Below, piece after piece: positions 24,547 to 32,274 of a stretch of DNA of 41,614 nt; within the stretch, counting starts at the first letter, position 1; each line of letters begins with the position of its first letter. The position numbers and the translations under genes are program-made. This DNA comes from Nocardia amamiensis NBRC 102102 (GTDB taxonomy: Bacteria; Actinomycetota; Actinomycetes; Mycobacteriales; Mycobacteriaceae). Below the pieces are notes generated by a model. The model made no database searches. It had not been told where the DNA came from and worked only from the letters and a program-made list of their open reading frames with translations. The stretch is taken from contig NZ_BDBA01000115.1 of NCBI RefSeq assembly GCF_001612745.1, positions 1-41,614 on the forward strand. The letters run 5' to 3'.

Positions 24547-25263
24547 TCAACGCGGGCCGTCGGCGGGCGGGACACCGGGCTTGCCCTGGAGGTATTCGGC
24601 GTATTTGCTATGGCCGGGTGGAGTATTGAGGGTCGTGACGTATTCGTAGAGCGCATAGGCGGTGGTGGGGCCACCGGCGAGGATCAGGCCGGTCAAGCCG
24701 CCGACCGCGCCGACCAGGCTGACGATGGGGAGCACCGCCACGACACAGCCGAGGCTGAGAATCACACAGGAGGCACCGGCCAGGGCGAACCCGATGCCGA
24801 TGCCGACGACAGCGCCTATTGCGGTGCCGATCAGGGTGCCCACCGACATACCGATGCTGGCCGCGTTGATGAGATCGTTCATGGCGAGCTGGTTTTCGAG
24901 GGGCGAGGCGACCGGTTGCAGTGCCTCGCGGTGGATGCCGTTGGTGTCGGGGGTGAGGGTGAGGGTGTGGCCGTCGGCGGAGATCCGTTGCCGCACGGGG
25001 TGTGGTCGGCCGTCGATCGTGAAGATCAGCGGCAGCGCGGTGAGGAGCTGTCCGGCGGTGTCGCGGATGGTCACGGACCGCTGGTCGTCGGTGACGGCGA
25101 AAGTGCCGTGGTCCAGGGTGGTGACCACGGATGTGTCGGCCAATGCCGCGTGATACGTCACCGGCGGTGGCGTCTCGGGCGCCGCGCCTGCGGGTACGGC
25201 GGCTGCGCAGACGGTCGCGGTGGTGAGTAGTGCGGTGATGACCGTGCCGCGGATGATTTTCAT
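24547..25263 (-). CDS. Secreted DUF8020-like protein, copy 1
   Basis: A 238-residue exported protein: signal peptide MKIIRGTVITALLTTATVCA with cleavage after AGA. The body runs VTYHAALADTSVVTTLDHGTFAVTDDQRSVTIRDTAGQLL, PVASPLENQLAMNDL, a hydrophobic Gly-rich stretch with cysteines (ASCVILSLGC) and ALYEYVTTLNTPPGHSKYAEYL. Its order of motifs is the same as in the next gene, 25 bases downstream, so the pair arose by tandem duplication. Its ATG overlaps the stop of the MFS gene by 4 bases, tying it to the transporter transcript. Confidence 0.87.
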   Translation of the reverse strand: MKIIRGTVITALLTTATVCAAAVPAGAAPETPPPVTYHAALADTSVVTTLDHGTFAVTDDQRSVTIRDTAGQLLTALPLIFTIDGRPHPVRQRISADGHTLTLTPDTNGIHREALQPVASPLENQLAMNDLINAASIGMSVGTLIGTAIGAVVGIGIGFALAGASCVILSLGCVVAVLPIVSLVGAVGGLTGLILAGGPTTAYALYEYVTTLNTPPGHSKYAEYLQGKPGVPPADGPR

Positions 25264-26669
25264 GGTTTCCTCATTCGTGTGCTGTCCGGCGCTGCGATGG
25301 GCGCCGGGGATGGATGGTCCGGCGGCGGGATTGCCGAACCACCGCGCCCGCGCGTGCGGGTGGCGTGAAATGGACTGGTACTCGCCGGGATCGAGATTTC
25401 AGCGGGAGACGCAGGATGCCGGGGAGCTGCGGCACGCCGGGCAGCGTCTCGGTCCGGCCTGACCACCAGCATCGACATCACCCCGCCCGCCACGAGAAGC
25501 CACCCGGCGATATCGAAGGCGTGCGTGAACCCGGTCGACTGGGTCGGCGCGGCGTCGATGAGCCGACCGGTGACGTACGGTGCGAGCAGGCTGGCGACGG
25601 CGGCGACCGCGTACGAGATTCCGAGCGCGGCGCTGCGTTTTCCGGCTGGGCAGGTGTCGGCGATCGCGGCGTTGACCAGAGGTGTCTGCGCGGTGCCCGC
25701 CGAGAAAGCGACGACGACGAGGAGCAGGGCGAGCGGTGCCGCGTCGGCCCTGGTCAGGGTCAGCATGCATACCCCGGCCAGCACGGTGACCGTGCCACCG
25801 AGCACACCGTAGGCGATTCTGCGGGAAACACCGCGCCGGACCGCGCGTTGCGCGAGGGTGCCGGTAGTGAGTACCAGAAGGATGGCGGCCACGCTCGGCA
25901 GGCCGATCAATCCGCCCACCGCGGCTTTGCCGAATCCGGCCTCGTCTTCCAGATACAGCGGTAGCCAAGCGAGGCCGACGGCAAGGGCCCACATCACGGT
26001 GAAGGTCGAGAACGTGCCGCCGAGCCACGTTCCGGTGGTGATGATGCGCCGGTAGGGGACACCCGGATCGGCGGCGGATCCTGATTCTGCCCGCACGTGA
26101 TACGGACCGCTTCCACCGTAACGCAGCCACGCCAGCAACCACAGCAAACCGAGCACGCCGAGTAGACCGAATGCGGCACGCCAACCCAGCAGACCCATGG
26201 TCAGGATGATCAGCGGCCCGCCGAGCACCGCGCCGAGCGCGCCCCCGACAGTGACGGCGGCCGAGGGAAGAGCGCGCCTGTGTTCCGGGAACCAAGTGAA
26301 AGCGGTGTGGTTGGCCAGCGGAAATCCGGGACCTTCGCCCGCGCCGAGCAGGACTCGGGTGCCGAGCAGAACCGCGAATCCGGTGCCGGGGATCACGATC
26401 GGGAGCTGGGCGACGGACCAGATCAGGATGAGCACGACGAGCAGGGGGCGTATCGGAACTCGGTTGCCGAGGAAGCCGACCAGCACCGCGGACGCGCTGA
26501 ACAGCAGGTAGAACCCGCCTGCAACCGTTCCGAAGGCGGTAGCGCTGAGCCCGAGTTCGTCCATGATCGGTTCGGCGGTCAGGCCTACTACCGCCTTGTC
26601 GGCGAAGTTGAGCATCATGAACAGCATCAGCAGGGCGAGCACACCGCCCGCGCTGCGGCGAGCGGTCAC
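25260..26669 (-). CDS. MFS transporter (anion:cation symporter-like)
   Basis: A 469-residue major facilitator with 12 hydrophobic segments. The start of TM1 reads LALLMLFMMLNFADKAVVGLTAEPIMDELGLS, as in ACS-family carriers of organic acids; the loop motif GNRVPIRP follows TM2, and EGPGFPLANHTAFTWFPEHRRALPSA is the ACS-type TM4-5 loop. I use GTG 26669 (VTARRSAGG), which overlaps the hydrolase stop as GTGA; the longer frame is read inside the hydrolase gene. It probably takes up the acid or ester handled by the hydrolase. The last 50 residues are Pro/Ser-rich and cytoplasmic. Confidence 0.92.
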   Translation of the reverse strand: MTARRSAGGVLALLMLFMMLNFADKAVVGLTAEPIMDELGLSATAFGTVAGGFYLLFSASAVLVGFLGNRVPIRPLLVVLILIWSVAQLPIVIPGTGFAVLLGTRVLLGAGEGPGFPLANHTAFTWFPEHRRALPSAAVTVGGALGAVLGGPLIILTMGLLGWRAAFGLLGVLGLLWLLAWLRYGGSGPYHVRAESGSAADPGVPYRRIITTGTWLGGTFSTFTVMWALAVGLAWLPLYLEDEAGFGKAAVGGLIGLPSVAAILLVLTTGTLAQRAVRRGVSRRIAYGVLGGTVTVLAGVCMLTLTRADAAPLALLLVVVAFSAGTAQTPLVNAAIADTCPAGKRSAALGISYAVAAVASLLAPYVTGRLIDAAPTQSTGFTHAFDIAGWLLVAGGVMSMLVVRPDRDAARRAAAPRHPASPAEISIPASTSPFHATRTRGRGGSAIPPPDHPSPAPIAAPDSTRMRKP

Positions 26670-27865
26670 CGGCCGAGGCGGGTGTCGAGCCAATCGAAAG
26701 TCTGCTGGTTGAACAGCTGCGTCGCCCCCTCGTGGCAGTGCTCGCCGCCGCCGTCGGCTGCTGCGAAGACCATCAGTTCCTTCTCGCACCGCAATGCGTC
26801 ATGGACCTTGACGGGCTGGCCGCGGAAGAACTGGTCGTTCTCCGCCTCCAGAACGAGGGTCGGGCAGGTGATCTTGTCCGCGAGTCCGTCCAGGGTGTAG
26901 GGCTGGGTCATCCGGATGTATTCGGCCGGCGATGCCGCGCCGAAGGTCCACATGCCGTTACGCACCGCCCAGCGGCTCTGGGTCGACAGCGCCATCATCA
27001 ACTGCAGAACGGGATTCGCGAGGTCGTCGCGCTTGTCGATGATCCAGTCATGGAGAAACGGCGGCATCGCATCGCGGTACGCCTCGTGGAAGCTGTACAC
27101 CCCATCGTGCAGGACACAAGCTGCGAAGCGGTGCTCGAAGGCGGCCGCGCGGGCGGCGAGATAGCCGCCGAGGCTGGTGCCGAACAGGACCAGACGTGCC
27201 GGATCGACACCGGGCAACGCGATCGCGTGGTCGACCACCGGCGTGACAACCCGCTCCCAATCGGGCCGGAACACCAAGCCGGACTCCCGCCGCGCCGAGG
27301 CCTGACCGGGCCCTTCGAAGGCCAGCACGTGGTAACCGCGCCGCAAGGCCCCCTCGGCCGCGAAAAAGTAGAGTTCCTCCAGTGTCGAGTCGAATCCGCC
27401 GTGCAGGATGACGGTGGGCCGCGGCTCACTCGAATCGTCCACGCGGAAAAGGAATCCGGGCAGCGCACCGCCCTCGTACGGGATCGCCTGGCGCAGCGGC
27501 GGGTGGTCGAACAGCTCGACCGCGGCGGCAAAGGTCTGCCGCGACAGCGTCGCAAGGCGGGCCGACACCGTGTCGTTGTCCGGATCCTCGCGGCGATAGA
27601 AGTCCGCGTTCCGGTAGTAGTTGGAGGCGCGAAGCAGGGCCTCCCGGGCGCTGACCAGATGGCCGGCGGCGCGAGCTTCCGAGCCGATCCGATGCACGCG
27701 CTCGGCGGTGGCTGACCACTCACGACACCATGCCGCTTCGTCACCTTCGGGGATATTCCGGCAGGTGACCAGCACTTCGCCGAGCTCAGCACCGCCGTAA
27801 CAGCCGTGCCCCGCCGTTCGCAGTGCCTCGAACGAGAATGACTCGTCGTCGAATAGAAACTTCAT
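26666..27865 (-). CDS. Alpha/beta hydrolase of the FrsA / dihydroxypseudooxynicotine hydrolase type
   Basis: A 399-residue hydrolase. Residues 1-130 form a helical cap-like region (ASNYYRNADFYRREDPDN). The core has TVILHGGFDSTLEEL (oxyanion loop), nucleophile S231 in LFGTSLGGYLAARAA, acid D344 in LEAENDQFF and base H376 or H378 in GGGEHCHEGA. The closest remembered type is 2,6-dihydroxypseudooxynicotine hydrolase, which cleaves C-C bonds in nicotine degradation, but many such proteins have unknown substrates. The ATG follows GGAGG. First gene of the operon that continues with the MFS and two secreted proteins; two TetR boxes lie just upstream. Confidence 0.9.
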   Translation of the reverse strand: MKFLFDDESFSFEALRTAGHGCYGGAELGEVLVTCRNIPEGDEAAWCREWSATAERVHRIGSEARAAGHLVSAREALLRASNYYRNADFYRREDPDNDTVSARLATLSRQTFAAAVELFDHPPLRQAIPYEGGALPGFLFRVDDSSEPRPTVILHGGFDSTLEELYFFAAEGALRRGYHVLAFEGPGQASARRESGLVFRPDWERVVTPVVDHAIALPGVDPARLVLFGTSLGGYLAARAAAFEHRFAACVLHDGVYSFHEAYRDAMPPFLHDWIIDKRDDLANPVLQLMMALSTQSRWAVRNGMWTFGAASPAEYIRMTQPYTLDGLADKITCPTLVLEAENDQFFRGQPVKVHDALRCEKELMVFAAADGGGEHCHEGATQLFNQQTFDWLDTRLGR

Positions 27866-27882
27866 CGTTCCTCCATCGCCGG

Positions 27883-27953
27883 AACGGAACCGTTCCGTTG
27901 TGTTGTGGAACACAAATTTAGCCTTGGTAGCATTGGAACGCAACCGTTCCGTT
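27883..27953. promoter_or_regulatory. Two TetR operators between hydrolase operon and tetR
   Basis: Site 1 at 27883-27899 is AACGGAAC-C-GTTCCGTT, a perfect 8-base inverted repeat. Site 2 at 27937-27953 is AACGCAAC-C-GTTCCGTT with one mismatch. They are 54 bases apart, one near each divergent gene start. This is the textbook layout for a TetR repressor that controls both itself and the neighbouring operon. Confidence 0.8.
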
Positions 27954-27969
27954 CTAGAGAGGTAGCCGC

Positions 27970-28566
27970 ATGAGTAGTCACCGGGTCGCCGGGGCAGCAG
28001 TGCTCCGCAAGCGCGTGACCGAGACGATCGCGCGCGCCGCCTTCGACGAACTCGCCGAGACCGGGTACGCCCGGCTGTCGATGGAGGCCGTGAGCCGGCG
28101 AGCCGGCGTCGGCAAGGCGGCGCTGTACCGGCGCTGGCCGTCGAAGGACGCCATGCTGATCGATCTGGTGTCCACCACAGTGCGCGAGCACAGCCCCGCG
28201 GATATCGACACCGGTTCACTTCGTGGCGATGTCGAGGCGTTCATCCGCGATGTCGTGGAAGTGTTGACCCATGAGCTGGTGAGCCGGATCGTTCCGGACC
28301 TGTTCGGCGAAGCGGCGCGCAACCGCGATCTGGCCGATGCGTTACGGGAGGCGGTGGCCACGCCCCGTCGTGCGGCGGCCGCTCAACTGCTGCAGCGGGC
28401 CATCGACCGCGGCGAACTACCCGCGCGCCTCGACTACGAGCTAGGCATGGACCTGCTGGGCGCGCCACTGTTCTTCCGGCTCCTGATCACCCGAGGATCG
28501 GTGGATAATGGTTACGTCGCGCGCCTCACCAACGCCACGATGGCAGCCCTCGCTGCCGCCGAGTGA
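27970..28566 (+). CDS. TetR-family regulator of the hydrolase-MFS operon
   Basis: A 198-residue TetR repressor: VTETIARAAFDELAETGYARLSMEAVSRRAGVGKAALYRRWPSKDAMLIDLV is the HTH with the ALYRRWxSK ending of the AcrR/TetR_C_11-like group. The rest is a helical ligand domain. ATG follows GAGAGG by 7 bases. It is divergent from the hydrolase operon with two matching operators between, and its stop lies 9 bases from the convergent end of the lactonase-like gene. Confidence 0.94.
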   Translation: MSSHRVAGAAVLRKRVTETIARAAFDELAETGYARLSMEAVSRRAGVGKAALYRRWPSKDAMLIDLVSTTVREHSPADIDTGSLRGDVEAFIRDVVEVLTHELVSRIVPDLFGEAARNRDLADALREAVATPRRAAAAQLLQRAIDRGELPARLDYELGMDLLGAPLFFRLLITRGSVDNGYVARLTNATMAALAAAE

Positions 28567-28575
28567 CCCACGCGG

Positions 28576-29451
28576 TCAGTCGAGTTCGATCGCGGAGACA
28601 CCGCCGGCGACCCGCGGGACGTTCTGGATTCGCTGATCGATCCGATCCTGGGCCCGTTGGAATCTCTCGGGCTGCACGTCGACACCCGGCATCACCCAGA
28701 CGGGCCATTCCGGGTCTCGGTCGAAAGCGAGCGACGACATGTCGGGGTTCATTCCGGTCACGGTGAGCCGGTGTTCTCGCGTGTATTCGATCTCGTTCGC
28801 CGAGGTGAGTCGGAACGGCCGGTCGTGGCCGGGGTAGATCACGTCCGCGAGATCGAGTATTCGCTCGATGCTCTGGTTGGCTTTGTCCTCGTCCCAGAAG
28901 ACCAGGGGGTTGCGCTTGGTCTGTGCGACATATGCGAAGTGCAGTGCGTCGCCGGTGATCGCGGCCCGACCGTGCTCGGTCTCGATCAGCACGCCGATGC
29001 TGCCGATCGAGTGACCGCACATGTCGACGACCCGGACACCGGGAATGATCTCGTAGCCGTCGGCGACTTCCTCGATCGCGAGCTGCTCGAGCACGAGCCC
29101 CGTCCACGACGGCGTCGCCCAGTCGTTCGCATGTGGCATGTGGGCGTATCTGCGCTCATCGCGGTGTATCAACACCGTTGCGTCAGGGAACATGTCGATG
29201 TTCTGGACGTGGTCCCAGTGGGAGTGCGTCAACACGACCTTGTCGATATCACCGGGCGTCAAGCCTCGCTCGGCCAGGGCGTTATTCAGGATCGGCCTGC
29301 GGCCGACGTGCGCGGCATCGACCAGGATTCGCTCGGTCGCCCCTTCGGTGTCCTGCCCTTCGATGAGGAAGACGCCGCAGAATGCGGGATGACCTTGATC
29401 CGTTCCGATCGGAAAGCCCGGCAGCAGGATGTCCAGTCTCGGGTTCATCAT
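28576..29451 (-). CDS. Metallo-beta-lactamase-fold hydrolase, N-acyl homoserine lactonase-like
   Basis: A 291-residue MBL-fold protein. Metal ligands are complete: H76, H78, D80 and H81 in LTHSHWDHVQN, H147 in CGHSIGS, D168 in ITGDALH, and H209 in IYPGHDRP. This HxHxDH~H~D~H pattern and the 'V-x-L-T-H-x-H-W-D-H' context match AttM/AiiB lactonases, which open lactone rings. ATG 29451 follows AAAGGA by 7 bases. As last gene of a LacI-controlled catabolic operon it more likely opens a lactone or hydrolyses a thioester in a carbon-source pathway than quenches quorum signals. Confidence 0.88.
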   Translation of the reverse strand: MMNPRLDILLPGFPIGTDQGHPAFCGVFLIEGQDTEGATERILVDAAHVGRRPILNNALAERGLTPGDIDKVVLTHSHWDHVQNIDMFPDATVLIHRDERRYAHMPHANDWATPSWTGLVLEQLAIEEVADGYEIIPGVRVVDMCGHSIGSIGVLIETEHGRAAITGDALHFAYVAQTKRNPLVFWDEDKANQSIERILDLADVIYPGHDRPFRLTSANEIEYTREHRLTVTGMNPDMSSLAFDRDPEWPVWVMPGVDVQPERFQRAQDRIDQRIQNVPRVAGGVSAIELD

Positions 29452-29480
29452 CGTGATGTCCTTTCGTTGGTGCGGGTCAC

Positions 29481-30251
29481 TCAATGCATGACAAAGCCGG
29501 CGGCGACGTTGATGTCTTGTCCGGTGATCGCTGCCGAATCGGCCGACGCCAGGAACGAGACCACGGCGGCAACCTCGGCCGCGGACACCAGCCTGCGTAG
29601 CGGGATGGTGCCGACTACTTCGTCACGTACTTCCTGTTCCGGCCGCGCCTCGACGGCGGAACGGTTTTCGAACACCCAGTCCAGCCGCGCACCTGCCACG
29701 TAGCCGGGCGATACGAGATTCACCCTGATGCCGTGCGGACCGGTCTCCGCGGCCAAGGTTCGGGTGAGGCCGATCAGCGCTGTCTTGCTCGCCGCGTAGG
29801 CCGTGCGGCCGAGCAGCGGATGCTTTCCGGTGATGGAACCGATGTTGATGATCGACCCGCGGTGCTGCGCGATCATGCCCGGCAGGAACGCTCGGCAGCA
29901 CAAGAATGTGCCGAGCACGTTTACCGCGAACGTCTCCTCCCACGCCTCGGGAGCGATGGTCCATAGGTCGCCTACCGGTCCTCCGACACCGCTGTTGTTG
30001 ACCAGGACGGTTGCCGGTCCGACTCGTTCCTCGACCTCGTCGCGGAGGGCATCGACATCACTCGCCAGCCGGACATCGGCGCGCGTTTCGAACGCGCGGC
30101 CACCGTGCCTTTCGATCAGCCGACGCGACTCGCGCAGAGCATCCAGGTCGCGCCCGGCGAGTACGACGGTGTGCGAGCGTGCGAGCCGGAGCGCCATCTC
30201 CCTGCCGAGGCCACGCCCGGCACCGGTGACAACCGCAACCGTGGCGGTCAT
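29481..30251 (-). CDS. Short-chain dehydrogenase/reductase
   Basis: A 256-residue classical SDR: VVTGAGRGLGREMALRLA (TGxxxGxG), ADV at the adenine-binding position (DVRLASD), VNNSG, catalytic S139, Y152 and K156 (INIGSITG...AYAASK), and NLVSPGYVAGARLDW after the active site. It oxidises or reduces a hydroxyl/carbonyl group with NAD(P)(H). The charged residue after the second strand (LAGRDL) fits NADP(H). Its ATG overlaps the MFS stop by 4 bases and it is followed after 29 bases by the lactonase-like gene. Confidence 0.94.
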   Translation of the reverse strand: MTATVAVVTGAGRGLGREMALRLARSHTVVLAGRDLDALRESRRLIERHGGRAFETRADVRLASDVDALRDEVEERVGPATVLVNNSGVGGPVGDLWTIAPEAWEETFAVNVLGTFLCCRAFLPGMIAQHRGSIINIGSITGKHPLLGRTAYAASKTALIGLTRTLAAETGPHGIRVNLVSPGYVAGARLDWVFENRSAVEARPEQEVRDEVVGTIPLRRLVSAAEVAAVVSFLASADSAAITGQDINVAAGFVMH

Positions 30252-31042
30252 TCGACCGACTCCGATCCGATCGGCGCGGCCGTGGCGGGCCTGCGTGGCC
30301 CTCGGCGCAGACCCGCGTCGATTTCATCGATGGTGCGGCCCTTCGTCTCGATTCCGAAGACGGCGAACACCACGGCCGCACCGGCTGTACAGGCCGCGAA
30401 CAACAGGAAGGCCGGCGTGATGGCGTCCGTTGTGGCCTTGGGGGTCACCAGGTTGCCGGAGCCCGCGATCAACGCCAGCAGCATCGGACCGCCGATGCGG
30501 CCGAGGCTGCCCACACCGAGCGCCGACCCCATCCCCGTCGCGCGCAGCCGCGTCGGCCAGACCTCCGCGGCATACGGGCCGACGATGGCGAATCCACCGT
30601 CGGCGAAGAAGAAGGCGCCCAGCATCATGAGGTAGAACAGGGAGATACCCCAGGGGGTCGGCTCGGTCGAGCCGAACGCGGCGGCGATGAAGAACGGTGT
30701 CGACGCCGTGCCCAGCAAGACCCCGGACATCCGGCGGCCGATGCGCTCGGAGAGGTAAGCGAACAAGGCTCGGCCCGCCAGACTTGCCACGCTCATGAAG
30801 ATGAAGAGAAAGGCGGCGCGGGCCGGGGCAATACCGAGAGTGAGCACCAACAGCGAAGGGCCCCAGAACAATACGCCGTAGGCCGCAGTGGTGATGGTGA
30901 GGTTGGTCAGCCAGCTCACGGTGAGCGCATGGGGGTACATGTCGGCCAGCACGGCTGCCGCGACGATCTTCTTCTGCCGCAGGGTTATCGGGTGTTTGTC
31001 GATGATGGAGACGAAGTGATTTTCTGGTGTCGGGACTGGCAT
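30248..31042 (-). CDS. Half-length MFS transporter (C-terminal six spans only)
   Basis: A 264-residue protein with about six hydrophobic segments that match the second half of an MFS carrier of the sugar/metabolite symporter type: RALFAYLSERIGRRMSG is the TM8-9 loop signature, PYAAEVWPTRLRATGMG the TM10-11 one, and ETKGRTIDEID the typical C-terminal end. The first six spans are absent. The start at ATG 31042 (MPVPTPENHF) has AGGGG 9 bases before; an ATG at 31051 is adjacent to the ribosome site. Upstream, 41 bases separate it from thiolase, so the first half has been lost cleanly. Whether it still works is open. Confidence 0.8.
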   Translation of the reverse strand: MPVPTPENHFVSIIDKHPITLRQKKIVAAAVLADMYPHALTVSWLTNLTITTAAYGVLFWGPSLLVLTLGIAPARAAFLFIFMSVASLAGRALFAYLSERIGRRMSGVLLGTASTPFFIAAAFGSTEPTPWGISLFYLMMLGAFFFADGGFAIVGPYAAEVWPTRLRATGMGSALGVGSLGRIGGPMLLALIAGSGNLVTPKATTDAITPAFLLFAACTAGAAVVFAVFGIETKGRTIDEIDAGLRRGPRRPATAAPIGSESVE

Positions 31043-31092
31043 CCTTGCCATCCCCTCTCGAGATCAGTGATGTGGAAAAGAGAAATCGGCGG

Positions 31093-32274
31093 TCAGCCGA
31101 CGCGAAAAATGGCGGCGAGGGCTTGCCCGCCGCCGATGCACATGGTCACGAGACCGTGCTCTTTTCCGGTACGCCGCAGGTTTTGCAGGAGCCGGATGGT
31201 GAGGATTGCACCCGTGGCACCGATCGGATGCCCCCAGGCGATAGCTCCGCCCAGCGGATTGACAAGTGCGGGATCGAGTTCGGCGTCGCGGATGACGGCC
31301 ACAGCCTGTGCGGCGAATGCCTCGTTGAGCTCGATCCAGCCGATGTCGGAGAGAGTCAGCCCGGACTTTTGGAGCACGCGGCCGATTGCTGTGGTCGGCG
31401 CGTAGCCCATGATCTCGGGCTCCACTCCGACTTTCGAGAAGGCAACCAGCTCGCCGAGAACCGGCAGCCCTCGGTCCCGCGCGACGGGGGTCGTTGTCAT
31501 GACGACCGCCGCAGCGCCGTCGTTGATTCCCGAAGAATTGCCTGCGGTCACCGTGCCGTCGTTGACGAACGCAGCCCGCAGATTCGCCAGTTTCTCCACC
31601 GTGGTGCCCGGCCGCGGGTGTTCGTCGTCGGCGACGACCCGTGCGCTCTTCCGCCCGGCCACGGTGACCGGAACGATCTCGCCGTCAACCAGTCCGGCTT
31701 CCAGTGCGGCACCGGCCCGGCGCTGGCTTTCGGCGGCGAATTCGTCCTGCTCCCTTCGGTTTACACCGAAACGGTCGGCGACTCGTTCCGCAGTCACGCC
31801 CATCGGATACTGACCCCATGGATCGGTGACCAGTGACCGGGTGCCGTCTACGAGCAGGTGGTCGGCGAGGCGGTAACCGTCCCTCGCTTGAAAATCCAGA
31901 AATGGTTGGCGAGACATGTTCTCGTTCCCTCCAGCCACCACGATCGCGGCATCGCCGCCCTGCAACTCCAGCGCCGCGGAAATGATGGACTGCAGCCCCG
32001 ATCCACACAGCCGGTTGACGTTCATCGCGGTCGAACCGGCACGCGCCCCGGCGGCGAGGGCGACCCGCCGGGCGTTGAAGGCATCCGGTCCGACCTGCCC
32101 GACACAGCCGAGGACGAACTCGTCGACCTCATCCACTTGGATGCCGGCACGGTCGGTCGCGCCGCGGACCGCGGTCGCGCCGAGTTGGTGTGCCGGCACG
32201 TCGGCCAGCACGCCGCTGTAGCTACCCACCGGAGTTCGGGCACCGGCAACCACGACAGTCGGGGTGAACATCAT
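31093..32274 (-). CDS. Acetyl-CoA acetyltransferase (thiolase)
   Basis: A 393-residue thiolase with all catalytic residues in classic positions: C90 (NRLCGSGLQ), H349 (GGAIAWGHPIGATG) and C379 (MCIGGGQ), plus NEAFAAQA. It condenses two acetyl-CoA or cleaves a 3-ketoacyl-CoA. In this operon, with a CoA-transferase and a ketoreductase-type SDR, the degradative direction is plausible. The start is the first ATG of ATGATG, whose A is the last base of the CoA-transferase TAA stop (TAATG). Confidence 0.95.
   Translation of the reverse strand: MMFTPTVVVAGARTPVGSYSGVLADVPAHQLGATAVRGATDRAGIQVDEVDEFVLGCVGQVGPDAFNARRVALAAGARAGSTAMNVNRLCGSGLQSIISAALELQGGDAAIVVAGGNENMSRQPFLDFQARDGYRLADHLLVDGTRSLVTDPWGQYPMGVTAERVADRFGVNRREQDEFAAESQRRAGAALEAGLVDGEIVPVTVAGRKSARVVADDEHPRPGTTVEKLANLRAAFVNDGTVTAGNSSGINDGAAAVVMTTTPVARDRGLPVLGELVAFSKVGVEPEIMGYAPTTAIGRVLQKSGLTLSDIGWIELNEAFAAQAVAVIRDAELDPALVNPLGGAIAWGHPIGATGAILTIRLLQNLRRTGKEHGLVTMCIGGGQALAAIFRVG

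Noticed and set aside
28576..29451. Quorum-quenching as the role of the lactonase-like protein
   Set aside because: The metal ligands fit AHL lactonases, but the operon context is carbon catabolism, so a pathway lactone or ester is more likely.
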